DNA from: Siphonodentalium dalli
Lineage: Eukaryota > Mollusca > Scaphopoda > Gadilida > Siphonodentaliidae
Assembly (NCBI GenBank): GCA_032622095.1
Contig: CP136064.1
Location: 213,046,205-213,110,204, forward strand
DNA: 64,000 nucleotides
Reading direction: 5' to 3'
Shown piece by piece: positions 43,115 to 52,670 of this stretch. The notes beneath the pieces were generated by a model. The model saw nothing but the letters and a program-made list of their open reading frames with translations. It was not told the origin of the DNA and did not search any database. The first letter of the stretch is position 1, and each line of letters begins with the position of its first letter. Both the position numbers and the translations under genes were made by a program.

Positions 43115-44471
43115 AGATAAATTATATACCATTCCAATATCCCCTTATATAACTGGTGGGAGAATCCATTCAGTTCAGACAATAAGTTCAACAAACGGTC
43201 ATGGGCCGCATAGACCGTTTGTTGAACTTATATTCTGAATTTGTTTTAACTTCTGCACTCTTATTTCCAGACCAACCCTCCAGATAAATTATAGACCATT
43301 CCAATGAACTTATTTTCTGAACATATTCCATCAATGAATAGGAATCCTAATGCATGTTTATTTGCCGAACAACCCTCCAGATAAATTATAGACCATTCCA
43401 ATGAACATATTTTCTGAACATTTTTAAACTTCTGCACTCGTATTTCCTAACCAACCCACCAGATAAATTATAGATAATTCCAATGAACTTATTTTCTGAA
43501 CATTTTCCACCAAATAATAGGAATCCTAATGCATGTTTATTTGCCGAACAACCCACCCCCAGATAAATTATAGACCATTCCAATAAACTTATTTTCTGAA
43601 CATTTTCCACCAACGAATAGGAATCCTTCTGCACTTGTGTTTACCGAACAACCCTCCAGTTAAATTATAGACCATTCCAATTAACTTATTTTCTGAACAT
43701 ATTCCATCAATGAATAGGATTCCTCCAGAATTATATACCATTCCAATGTCCTCTTATATAACTAAGGGGTGAATCCACCGCGTACAGACAATAAGTTCAA
43801 CAAACGGTTATGTGCATTTTTATACTTCTGCAATCGTATTTCCTGACCAACACACTAGATAAATTATAGACCATTCCAATGAACTTATTTTCTGAACATT
43901 TCCACCAAATAATAGGAATCCTAATGCATGTTTATTTGTCGAACAACCCCCCCCCCCCCCGATCAATTATAGACCATTCCAATGAACTTATTTTCTGAAC
44001 ATTTTCCACCTACGAATAGGCATCCTTCTGCACTTGTATTTGCCGAACAACCCTCCAGTTAAATTATAGACCATTCCAATGAACTTATTTTCTGAACATA
44101 TTCCATCAATGAATAGGATTCCTTCAGTATTATATACCATTCTAATATCACGTTATATAGCTGGGGTGATTCGGCCGAGTATAGACAATAAGTTCAACAA
44201 ACGGTCATGTGCCGCATAGGCCGTTTGTGGAACTTATTTTCTGAACATTTTTATACTTCTGCACTCGTATTTCATGACCAACACACCAGATAAATTATAG
44301 AAAAATTCCAATAAACTTATTTTCTGAACACTTTCCACCAATGAATAGGAATCCTTCTGCACTTGTATTTCCTGAACAACCCTCCAGATAAATTATAGAC
44401 CATTCCAATGAACTTATTTTCTGAACATTTTCCACCAATGAATATGATTACTTCTGCACTTTTATTTGCCG

Positions 44472-44968
44472 AACAAGCCAGGGTGTTGGAAAATACTTTC
44501 AGGCACGTATGCTGATTTTTTCCTTTCGACCATTGTTGGGATCCACCCACCCCTGCGTCCAAATGTTTTTCGTTTTCGTCAGTTTTTTTCCGACCATTTT
44601 TGGACACCCACCCTGTGATTTGTGAAAAAAAAATTGTTTGTTTGTCCCATCGACCACCCACCCACCCCGGCATACGTGTCCGGAAAAAATCCCACCACCT
44701 GTAATTCTAAGGTGTTTTAAACAAAACTCATCTGAATTCATTGCACACAAAATAAGTTTCGGAAAAAAATATTAGTTGGTTCCATCGACCACCCACCCAC
44801 CCCGACATACGTGCCCGATAAAATTCCCCCACCTGTTATTCTAAGGTGTTTTAAGCTAAACTCATCTGAACTCATTGCATTTGAGTTGCGGAAAAATTGT
44901 TTGTTGGTTCCATCGAGAAACCCACCCACCCTGGCATTCGTGCCCGGAAAATTCCCATGAACCCAGAT
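44472..44968 (+). repeat. K module copy 10
   Basis: A full module with the GAGAAACCC variant. The A-rich stretch before the second internal repeat is shortened (CACACAAAATAAG). Confidence 0.85.
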
Positions 44969-45449
44969 AAATTATATACCATTCCAATATCCCCTTATAT
45001 AACTGGTGGGAGAATCCATTCAGTTCAGACAATAAGTTCAACAAACGGTCATGGGCCGCATAGACCGTTTGTTGAACTTATATTCTGAATTTGTTTTAAC
45101 TTCTGCACTCTTATTTCCAGACCAACCCTCCAGATAAATTATAGACCATTCCAATGAACTTATTTTCTGAACATTTTCCACCAACGAATAGGAATCCTTC
45201 TGCACTTGTGTTTACCGAACAACCCTCCAGTTAAATTATAGACCATTCCAATTAACTTATTTTCTGAACATATTCCATCAATGAATAGGATTCCTCCAGA
45301 ATTATATACCATTCCAATGTCCTCTTATATAACTAAGGGGTGAATCCACCGCGTACAGACAATAAGTTCAACAAACGGTCATGTGCCGCATAGGCCGTTT
45401 GTTGAACTTATTTGCTGAACATTTTTATACTTCTGCACTCGTATTTCCT

Positions 45450-45720
45450 GTAATTCTAAGGTGTTTTAAACAAAACTCATCTGAATTCATTGCACACAAA
45501 AAAATTGAGTTTCGGAAAAAAATATTAGTTGGTTCCACCGACCACCCACCCACCCCGACATACGTGCCCGATAAAATTCCCCCACCTGTTATTCTAAGGT
45601 GTTTTAAGCTAAACTCATCTGAACTCATTGCATTTGAGTTGCGGAAAAATTGTTTGTTGGTTCCATCGAGAAACCCACCCACCCTGGCATTCGTGCCCGG
45701 AAAATTCCCATGAACCCAGA
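45450..45720 (+). repeat. K module copy 11, 3' two thirds only
   Basis: Fused to a monomer at TATTTCCTG|TAATTCTAAGG (about 45446-45452) and lacking the first internal repeat start. The join falls at a shared CCTG, which suggests short-homology recombination. Confidence 0.8.
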
Positions 45721-48345
45721 TAAATTATATACCATTCCAATATCCCCTTATATAACTGGTGGGAGAATCCATTCAGTTCAGACAATAAGTTCAACAAACG
45801 GTCATGGGCCGCATAGACCGTTTGTTGAACTTATATTCTGAATTTGTTTTAACTTCTGCACTCTTATTTCCAGACCAACCCTCCAGATAAATTATAGACC
45901 ATTCCAATGAACTTATTTTCTGAACATATTCCATCAATGAATAGGAATCCTAATGCATGTTTATTTGCCGAACAACCCTCCAGATAAATTATAGACCATT
46001 CCAATGAACTTATTTTCTGAACATTTTTATACTTCTGCACTCGTATTTCCTAACCAACCAACCAGATAAATTATAGATAATTCCAATGAACTTATTTTCT
46101 GAACATTTTCCACCAAATAATAGGAATCCTAATGCATGTTTATTTGCCGAACAACCCACCCCCAGATAAATTATAGACATTCCAATGAACTTATTTTCTG
46201 AACATTTTCCACCAATGAATAGGAATCCTTCTGCACTTGTGTTTACCGAACAACCCTCCAGTTAAATTATAGACCATTCCAATTAACTTATTTTCTGAAC
46301 ATATTCCATCAATGAATAGGATTCCTCCAGAATTATATACCATTCCAATATCCTCTTATATAACTAAGGGGTGAATCCACCGCGTACAGACAATAAGTTC
46401 AACAAACGGTCATGTGCCGCATAGGCCGTTTGTTGAACTTATTTGCTGAACATTTTTATACTTCTGCACTCGTATTTCCTAACCAACCCACTAGATAAAT
46501 TATAGATAATTCCAATGAACTTATTTTCTGAACATTTTCCACCAAATAATAGGAATCCTAATGCATGTTTATTCGCCGAACTACCCCCCCCCCAGATAAA
46601 TTATAGACCATTCCAATGAACTTATTTTCTGAACATTTTCCACCAACGAATAGGAATTCTTCTGCACTTGTGTTTGCCGAACAACCCTCCAGTTAAATTA
46701 TAGACCATTCCAATTAACTTATTTTCTGAACATATTCCATCAATGAATAGGATTCCTCCAGAATTATATACCATTCCAATATCCTCTTATATAACTAAGG
46801 GGTGAATCCACCGCGTACAGACAATAAGTTCAACAAACGGTTATGAGCCGCATAGGCCGTTTGTTGAACTTATTTTCTTAACATTTTTATACTTCTGCAA
46901 TCGTATTTCCTGACCAACACACTAGATAAATTATAGACCATTCCAATGAACTTATTTTCTGAACATTTCCACCAAATAATAGGAATCCTAATGCATGTTT
47001 ATTTGTCGAACAAACCCCCCCCCCAGATCAATTATAGACCATTCCAATGAACTTATTTTCTGAACATTTTCCACCTACGAATAGGCATCCTTCTGCACTT
47101 GTATTTGCAGAACAACCCTCCAGTTAAATTATAGACCATTCCAATGAACTTATTTTCTGAACATATTCCATCAATGAATAGGATTCCTTCAGTATTATAT
47201 ACCATTCTAATATCACGTTATATAGCTGGGGTGATTCGGCCGAGTATAGACAATAAGTTCAACAAACGGTCATGTGCCGCATAGGCCGTTTGTTAAACTT
47301 ATTTTCTGAACATTTTTATACTTCTGCACTCGTATTTCATGACCAACACACCAGATAAATTATAGAAAATTCCAATAAACTCATTTTCTGAACACTTTCC
47401 ACCAATGAATAGGAATCCTTCTGCACTTGTATTTCACGAACAACCCTCCAGATAAATTATAGACCATTCCAATGAACTTATTTTCTGAACATATTCCATC
47501 AATGAATAGGATTCCTTCAGTATTATATACCATTCTAATATCACGTTATATAGCTGGGGTGATTCGGCCGAGTATAGACAATAAGTTCAACAAACGGTCA
47601 TGTGCCGCATAGGCCGTTTGTTGAACTTATTTTCTGAACATTTTTATACTTCTGCCCTCGTATTTCCTGACCAACCCTCCAGATAAATTATAGGCTATTC
47701 CAATGAACTTATTTTCTGAATATTTTCCACCATTGAATATGAATCCTTCTGCACTTGTATTTCATGAACAACCCTCCAGATAAATTATAGACCATTCCAA
47801 TGAACTTATTTTCTGATCATTTCCACCAATGAATAGGAATCCTTCTGCACTTATATTTGCTGAACAACCCTCCAGTTATATTATAGACCATTCCAGTGAA
47901 TTTTATTTTCGGAACATTTTCCACCAATGAATAGGATTTCTCCATAATTATATACATGCCAATGTTCGCTTATATAACCGGAGGGAGAATCCACCTCGTT
48001 CAGATAATAAGTTCGACAAACGGTCATGGGCCGCCTAGGCCGTTTGCTGAACTTATTTTCTGAACATTTTAATACATCTGCTCTTGTAATTCCCGAACAA
48101 CCCTCCAGATTAAGTATAGACCATTCCAATGAACTTGAATATTTTCCACCAATGAATAGGAATCCTTCTGCACTTTTGTTTGCCGAACAACCTTCCAGAT
48201 AAATTATTGACCATTCCAATGAACTGATGTTCTGATAATTTTCAACAAATGAATAGTAATCCTTTTACACTTGTGTTTGCCGAACAACCCTCAAGATATA
48301 TTATAGACCATTTTAATGTACTTATTTTCTGAACATTTTCTGAAT

Positions 48346-49325
48346 ATTCATTTTATCTTTGCACATTATAATTATATATGCCACTTCAGATGGTATGACC
48401 TGTCTTTGGCGTACACCGCATTCTAAATTAAGGTACGCACGTTAAGTGCGAAGTCATTTTTATTTTTGCATATTATATGCAACATCAGATGGCATGACCT
48501 GTCTTTGACGACAGCGCCTTCTATGTTTCCTTTATAGGTTACGCACGTACTCTAAGTGCCTGATTTTTAAGCTGTGGATAATGTATCCCGACCAATCCGC
48601 ATATTTAAACTTGTGGTAACATAGATCCACATGATGCGCCCGACACTAGCTAATCTGGATATTGAGGTTGAGCTAATGTTTCGAGTCTCTTTATCGTGTA
48701 CTCTCGTCAGGGGCTACGACATTAGATAATTCGGCATTGTATATATGCCTGCATGATGTTTACATGTGCATACGGAATTCATCAAGTCCACTCGGGTGAC
48801 ATGTGCTTCCAGGCATTGGTAGCGTCTAAACCCGTGTTCGCACTTAATGTGCAACATGTTTTGTTTTTTTTGCATATTGCATGCAATCTATAATATATAT
48901 ATGTTTTGTTTTTTATCGAAGGACATTTAACGCCGTAGGTGTGGGCGATTGAATTGAAATTTACCATGAATATATATTTCGGCTCTCTGAGTAACATGGT
49001 CTCGTCCGGATTCTGACCGACGTCGCCTTTTGACGATATGACGTCAAATCCGCATTACTGAACATAAACGACACGTTATATAACGCTCTTTAACTTAACC
49101 TGGCTTATCCGGACAAACGGAGCGAACGCTCTTTATCTATGCGAGGTCACATAACGAATAGAAATAGACGCGAACGCTCTTTATCTTCGGCCTTTTCGGG
49201 ACTAAGAACAACAAGTGCGATCTTTATAGTTTAGCTTATTTTACCTTATCGGCACGCTCTGCCAAGGGAAGCTTATCCCAATCTTCTCAAGAGACAAGAG
49301 ATGCCAGCAAATCGACTGAGTATAG
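48346..49325. other. Unrelated 1-kb block after the array, with a 108-bp tandem repeat
   Basis: Monomer sequence stops after TTTCTGAACATTTTC and MITE sequence restarts near 49335. Inside, 48360-48466 and 48467-48575 are two copies of a ~108-bp repeat (CAGATGG(T/C)ATGACCTGTC), with a third partial copy near 48835-48895. Two copies of GCGAACGCTCTTTATCT lie at about 49122-49185. The block is either an insertion into the array's right flank or ordinary flanking DNA. No coding motif was recognised. Confidence 0.6.
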
Positions 49326-49334
49326 ACTTATTGA

Positions 49335-49445
49335 CCATTGTTGACCATTCCAATGTACGCTTATATAACTGGTGTGAGAATCCATCTCATTCAGATAATA
49401 AGTTAAACAAATTGTCTTGGGCCGCATATGCCTTTTTGTTTAAAC
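49335..49445 (+). repeat. Diverged array-unit fragment
   Basis: Contains GACCATTCCAATGTACGC, TTATATAACTGG, GAATCCATCTCATTCAGA and a decayed hairpin (AATAAGTTAAACAAA...TTTTTGTTTAAACT). It is an older relative of the units in the main array. Confidence 0.8.
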
Positions 49446-49454
49446 TGATATGAT

Positions 49455-49680
49455 TTGAACCAGTGGTGCAGAGGGAATGTTCGGATGACAAGTTGAACAA
49501 ACAGCCATATGATGTATTTCACGTTTGTTGAACGTATTATCTTAGCATGCAGTTCCCACAAATGAATAGGAATCATTCTGCGCTTTTATTTCTTGAGCAA
49601 CCCTCCATATGAATAATAGACCATTCCAATGTACACGTTTATAGATAACTGGTGGGAGAATCCGTCCAGTAAGGAAAGGG
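49455..49680 (+). mobile_element. Diverged single MITE unit with right terminus
   Basis: Carries GCAGAGGGAATGTTC, a hairpin with mismatches (left arm at 49490), one 97-bp monomer equivalent, TAACTGGTGGGAGAATCC and the terminus AGTAAGGAAAGGG, followed by TTTA. The order is the same as in the solo copy at 59642. It may be the right end of the element that gave rise to the array, or an independent insertion with a lost left end. Confidence 0.65.
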
Positions 49681-49684
49681 TTTA

Positions 49685-50230
49685 GCAGCGTCTATATCTT
49701 ATCGCGACTGCGATTCAAAAATGGCTACCGACCATGAATGCATGCAGCGGTGTTTGACAGAAAAAATCGTCAAATAAGATATATAGGTACCATTCGTGTT
49801 TATATATAGTAAAATATATAAAATGTCTGATACATGCATTGAACAGTTTGAAGTTTGAACACTCGATATGCCTTTTCGATTTTGAAGATCAAGAATGTAT
49901 CTAGAATTTGTCGGATTTTCATTCATCCATACCTGATATAATTCCGTCCTCCCGTAAATTTGTGGAAATAAATCCAATCAAGTGTGTGGTTTCAGTATTA
50001 GAACAATACAATTCCAAAAATTGAAGTTCGTGTGTTCAAGTTGACGGAAACATTGTTTATCCACCCGCAGAATTTACATGCAAACGGGAAGCGCTAACTT
50101 ATGGAACTGTATTTCAATCAAGTCTGACACGTGAGTTCAAACTTGGTAAATCCGAACAGGTCCATGTTGATAGTTTCTCGCATAACAATTTAGTTCATAG
50201 GGACATTCTCGCATCAATTGCCATATTTAG
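49685..50230. other. Spacer with diverged dispersed repeats
   Basis: No supported gene. About 49964-50120 shares blocks (AAATCCAATCAAGT, TTCAAGTTGACGG, ACATTGTTTATC, ACCCG) with 51415-51535, and more weakly with 50858-50945. This points to three old copies of one repeat. Confidence 0.45.
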
Positions 50231-50312
50231 TTATGTAAGCCCCAGCTTCGTGTTTAGTATGCCTTTAAGCAAACGCCACCTTGAGTCATACAGGAAGCAA
50301 AATCTGAAATAT
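50230..50312 (+). repeat. Dispersed repeat, copy right of the array
   Basis: TAGTATGCCTTTAAGCAAACGCCACCTTGAGTCATACAGGAAG region; the reverse complement matches 6655-6740. Opposite orientation on the two sides of the array. Confidence 0.55.
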
Positions 50313-50424
50313 GATTATGAAATCATGAATCCATCATTCGTCGGATTTTCAATTTCATTACAAAATAAATATTTGCCATAATTATCTCCATTCACCAGTA
50401 TTTTTTTCCAACCACCGCATTTAA

Positions 50425-50842
50425 AGGTACTCACTCCGATGAGACGCTCCTAAATTACTATTTCTTTGGCGTTGGGGGGTAAAAAAAAAATTGATTCGAG
50501 TCGAGGAACCCACTCATCAAAGCTCAGGGTGATTAGATATCGATTTTTTAAGTTTGCTATTTCTATTGTTTGTGGACCAGAAGCACGTGGTCAAACGGAC
50601 GAAGATGCGAATGAAGATGGATAACCACTTGATTTTAGAGTTATCCATCTTCATTCGCATCTCCGTCCGTTTGACCACGTGCTTCTGGTCCACAAGCAAT
50701 AGAAATTGCAAACTTCAAAATCGATATCTAATCACCCTGATCTTTTTTTTGATGGGTGGGTTCCTCGACTCGAATAATATATTTTTCACCCCCGAAGCCA
50801 AAGAAATAGTAATTTAGGAGCGTCTGATCGGATTGAGTACCT
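50425..50842. mobile_element. 418-bp near-perfect foldback MITE
   Basis: The two halves are reverse complements over almost their whole length (about 200-bp arms, centre near 50632). The ends are AGGTACTC and GAGTACCT, with TTAA on both sides (50421-50424 and 50843-50846). A CACGTGCTTCTGGTCCAC-type block and a GATATCGAT block recur in both arms. The 87- and 64-codon frames here are mirror translations of the palindrome. A degenerate relative lies at 59153-59357. The flanking TTAA could be part of the palindrome, so the superfamily is left open. Confidence 0.85.
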
Positions 50843-50979
50843 TTAATGAATGCGGACTCGGAAATAAATCTCAATCATGTCATATGAGTAATAAAACAAT
50901 CAAATTAAAAAATCACTATAGCTTGACGTAAACAATATCCAATTGTGATTGAAGAGTTTCTCTTGTGTTTATATATTAG

Positions 50980-51409
50980 CCAGGATCAGACGCACGTACG
51001 TGTAACTTGTAAAACTTGTAACGTGTGTTGTCATAGCCAACGAAAGTCAACTGAGTCACGTGACCATGACGCCAAGTCGTACACGGGCATTGCGAAACGT
51101 GTAACGAAGAGGAATAATAATCCAATATTCTGCTAACAGAATGGCCGATCAGCGCTGTGCAGTCAGACATTTGCCTGCGTGGAATAATTGTGGCTTCTTG
51201 TGTTCGCATGTCGTAGTTGGAACAGAACGGAAAATCAACATTCATATATCATTCACCATGGTACCAGTTATAATTATGTGGATGAACACAAACTGACCAA
51301 CAAACAGAATAGTGTTGTCTCGCCTTCTCTGTTCTAACTATTATTTACATAATAATACCATAGTAACACACAAGTTACAATTTACACGCGCACGTGTGGC
51401 TGATCCTGG
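50980..51409. mobile_element. 430-bp MITE with CCAGGATCAG termini
   Basis: Terminal inverted repeats begin CCAGGATCAG and extend imperfectly for about 35 bp through an ACGCACGTACGTGTAA-like block. TTAG lies on both sides (50976-50979 and 51410-51413), consistent with a 4-bp target duplication. No transposase reading is present. Confidence 0.75.
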
Positions 51410-51413
51410 TTAG

Positions 51414-52224
51414 TGTACAAGTTCAACAGTTGACGGGCACATTGTTTATCTACCCGTCGAATTGATATATGCTCAAAATAATCATTAGATTGTGGGAATA
51501 TATCTCAATCAAGTCTCACAAGTGATATTATGGCATGTTCACATGTAGCTGCAAGAACATATCAGGCACACATACATGTACCCGGACAACCCCTCCAACT
51601 GAGACCCTATATATAGCCACGTCTCTGTGCACATATCCATATAATACTTCAGCAATGCTGATAACCCATCGAAAATGCAATTGGGAAGTCAATTGTTGAA
51701 ACATGCGATTTTTTAACGGATATCAATGACCACCAATCAAGGTGAACACACCAACGATAACATCGGAGTGCATTTTCCCCATTCGGATATATTTCTGTAT
51801 TATTTATTCATTGGTCAAGTAAGTCACATGGGGTATACCTGATATGTTCCTGTTGTCATGTGAACGTGGTTTTGAGAAAACAAAATAAAATACCTTGAGC
51901 ATTTCCTCCCAGTATATATTATGTACCTTGCTAAATCCGTACAGATCCTTGTCAGTTGTTAGTTCAATTCAAGGGAACGATATCGATGTCGCATTAATAC
52001 TGTCATACTGAATTAATCCATGATCTTCACATGTCTATTGCAGAGTATTGTTTAAGATCTTCACTTGATGCACTGATAGTTGAGTCCAACTTCAATTAGG
52101 GAACATTTTCGCATCTATACTATATGTCTCAGCAATTGAATCCACGAATACATTCACTTAGTTTCAAATTCTTTATTTCATGGATATAACAATCATATAG
52201 CGTAATCCTCTTCTTTCTGTAGGT
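51414..52224. other. Spacer with short dispersed repeats
   Basis: No supported gene. A block with (T)AAATCCG(A/T)ACAG, then a short AT-rich stretch and GGGA(A)CA/G...CGCAT occurs at about 50140-50210, 51930-52000 and 52070-52120, suggesting an old repeat in three copies. Confidence 0.4.
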
Positions 52225-52670
52225 TTACCTTTCGATTTTTAGTGTGTAGAACACGACATCCCCGGAATGGGTTTGAGCGCGAGAGTTGCTTCTCTGATCA
52301 AGCTTGGTTATTGTAACTGTTAGATGTGGCTTGGGAACTTCCAATATTTCCTCTTATGTAGAAGAATGAAACCCCGCCGACCTTTGCCTTAGTGGTGATA
52401 TAGCAGTCCCTGTTTTCCAGTTCATTCAGAACTTCCTTGGTGCTATGTTGTCGTTGATCCGCGATTTATATAATGTCAAATTTGTTATAACTGAATGTTC
52501 AGTGGTTTGTCGTTCCTTCTTTATGCGTACATGGGTAGTTAGTTTCAGGATAGATTGATGTTCGGCCAATGACTCATCCGAGACAGTTGCAGACGGGGGT
52601 GTGGGCTCGTCGATATCGGAATCAGAATTTAAAGAACGATGCGATTTAATATCGAGTGTGAACTCACAGT
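52225..52670 (-). pseudogene. Possible decayed coding region, unknown family
   Basis: Three minus-strand readings follow one another in different frames. Frame 1 (about 52670-52429) includes DSDIDEPTPPSATVSDES and EHQSILKLTTHVRIKKERQ. Frame 2 overlaps it and reads TKEVLNELENRDCYITTKAK, then VGGVSFFYIRGN. Frame 3 reads LEVPKPHLTVTITKLDQRSN, then DVVFYTLKIER and a stop at 52227-52225. The acidic/serine stretch followed by mixed-composition segments is protein-like, and consecutive frames suggest two frameshifts. I recognise no family. Chance cannot be excluded, because each segment is short. Confidence 0.3.

Larger units (their letters stand above)
7725..47030 (+). repeat. Variable poly-C tracts in one monomer class
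   Basis: Dozens of monomers of the AATAATAGGAATCCTAATGC class replace the ancestral AACAACCCTCCAG with an uninterrupted C-run. Run length differs between otherwise near-identical copies, from about 8 to about 20 nt (for example near 9340, 14475, 17742, 27405, 30630, 37270). Monomers that keep the T (CCCTCCAG) show no expansion. Assembly error in exact lengths is likely. Confidence 0.9.
6941..48060. repeat. 73 copies of a conserved hairpin within the array
   Basis: Consensus stem AATAAGTTCAACAAACGG pairs with CCGTTTGTTGAACTTATT around a 16-nt loop ending GCCGCATAGG. The loop partly pairs again (TATG-CCG-CATA in one class). The GTTCAAC of the left arm begins at: 6949, 7155, 7501, 8220, 8971, 9596, 10013, 10760, 11186, 11619, 12248, 12680, 13425, 13851, 14287, 15027, 15733, 16268, 16883, 17308, 17556, 18299, 18909, 19335, 19950, 20376, 21129, 21554, 22266, 23002, 23919, 24538, 24969, 25722, 26148, 26587, 27018, 27756, 28497, 29422, 30169, 30886, 31322, 31932, 32181, 32717, 32965, 33702, 34309, 34736, 35489, 35916, 36353, 36783, 37528, 38038, 38689, 39306, 39712, 40565, 41163, 41598, 43186, 43795, 44192, 45036, 45366, 45789, 46397, 46828, 47257, 47585, 48011. 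Loop classes are ATGTG, GTATG and ATGGG; the last goes with the K module. Copies at 39306 and 43795 have lost the right arm. Confidence 0.95.
6891..48345. repeat. 41-kb hairpin/97-bp satellite array with higher-order structure
   Basis: The basic monomer is about 97 bp (8013 to 8110 is one clean period). It runs AACTTATTTTCTGAACATTT, CCACCAACGAATAGGAATCC, TTCTGCACTTGT, then (T)GCCGAACAACCCTCCAG, then TAAATTATAGACCATTCCAA. Runs of one to several monomers are punctuated by a palindromic block, giving units of about 248, 430, 610 and 745 bp. Monomer types differ in the middle: one has ATTTTTATACTTCTGCACTCG, one has AATAATAGGAATCCTAATGC plus a poly-C tract, and one has ATATTCCATCAATGAATAGG just before the hairpin. 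Flanking monomers at 6.9-7.5 kb and 47.6-48.3 kb are the most diverged, and the interior is the most homogeneous, as expected of unequal exchange. Open frames of 60-240 codons recur with the unit on both strands and are repeat translations. Confidence 0.95.

Noticed and set aside
6891-48345. CRISPR-like array (regular hairpin repeats with variable spacers)
   Set aside because: Intervals between hairpins are themselves homologous monomers, unit sizes are hundreds of bp, and the context is animal nuclear DNA.
6891-48345. Hammerhead ribozyme-bearing satellite
   Set aside because: No CTGATGA core next to a GAAA box was seen in the monomer, hairpin or K module.
49122-49275. Possible LTR or promoter from repeated GCGAACGCTCTTTATCT
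   Set aside because: Only two close copies, no TG...CA ends, no primer-binding site or polypurine tract seen.
50517-50817. Two mirror open frames of 64 and 87 codons
   Set aside because: They are the two arms of one palindrome read on opposite strands.
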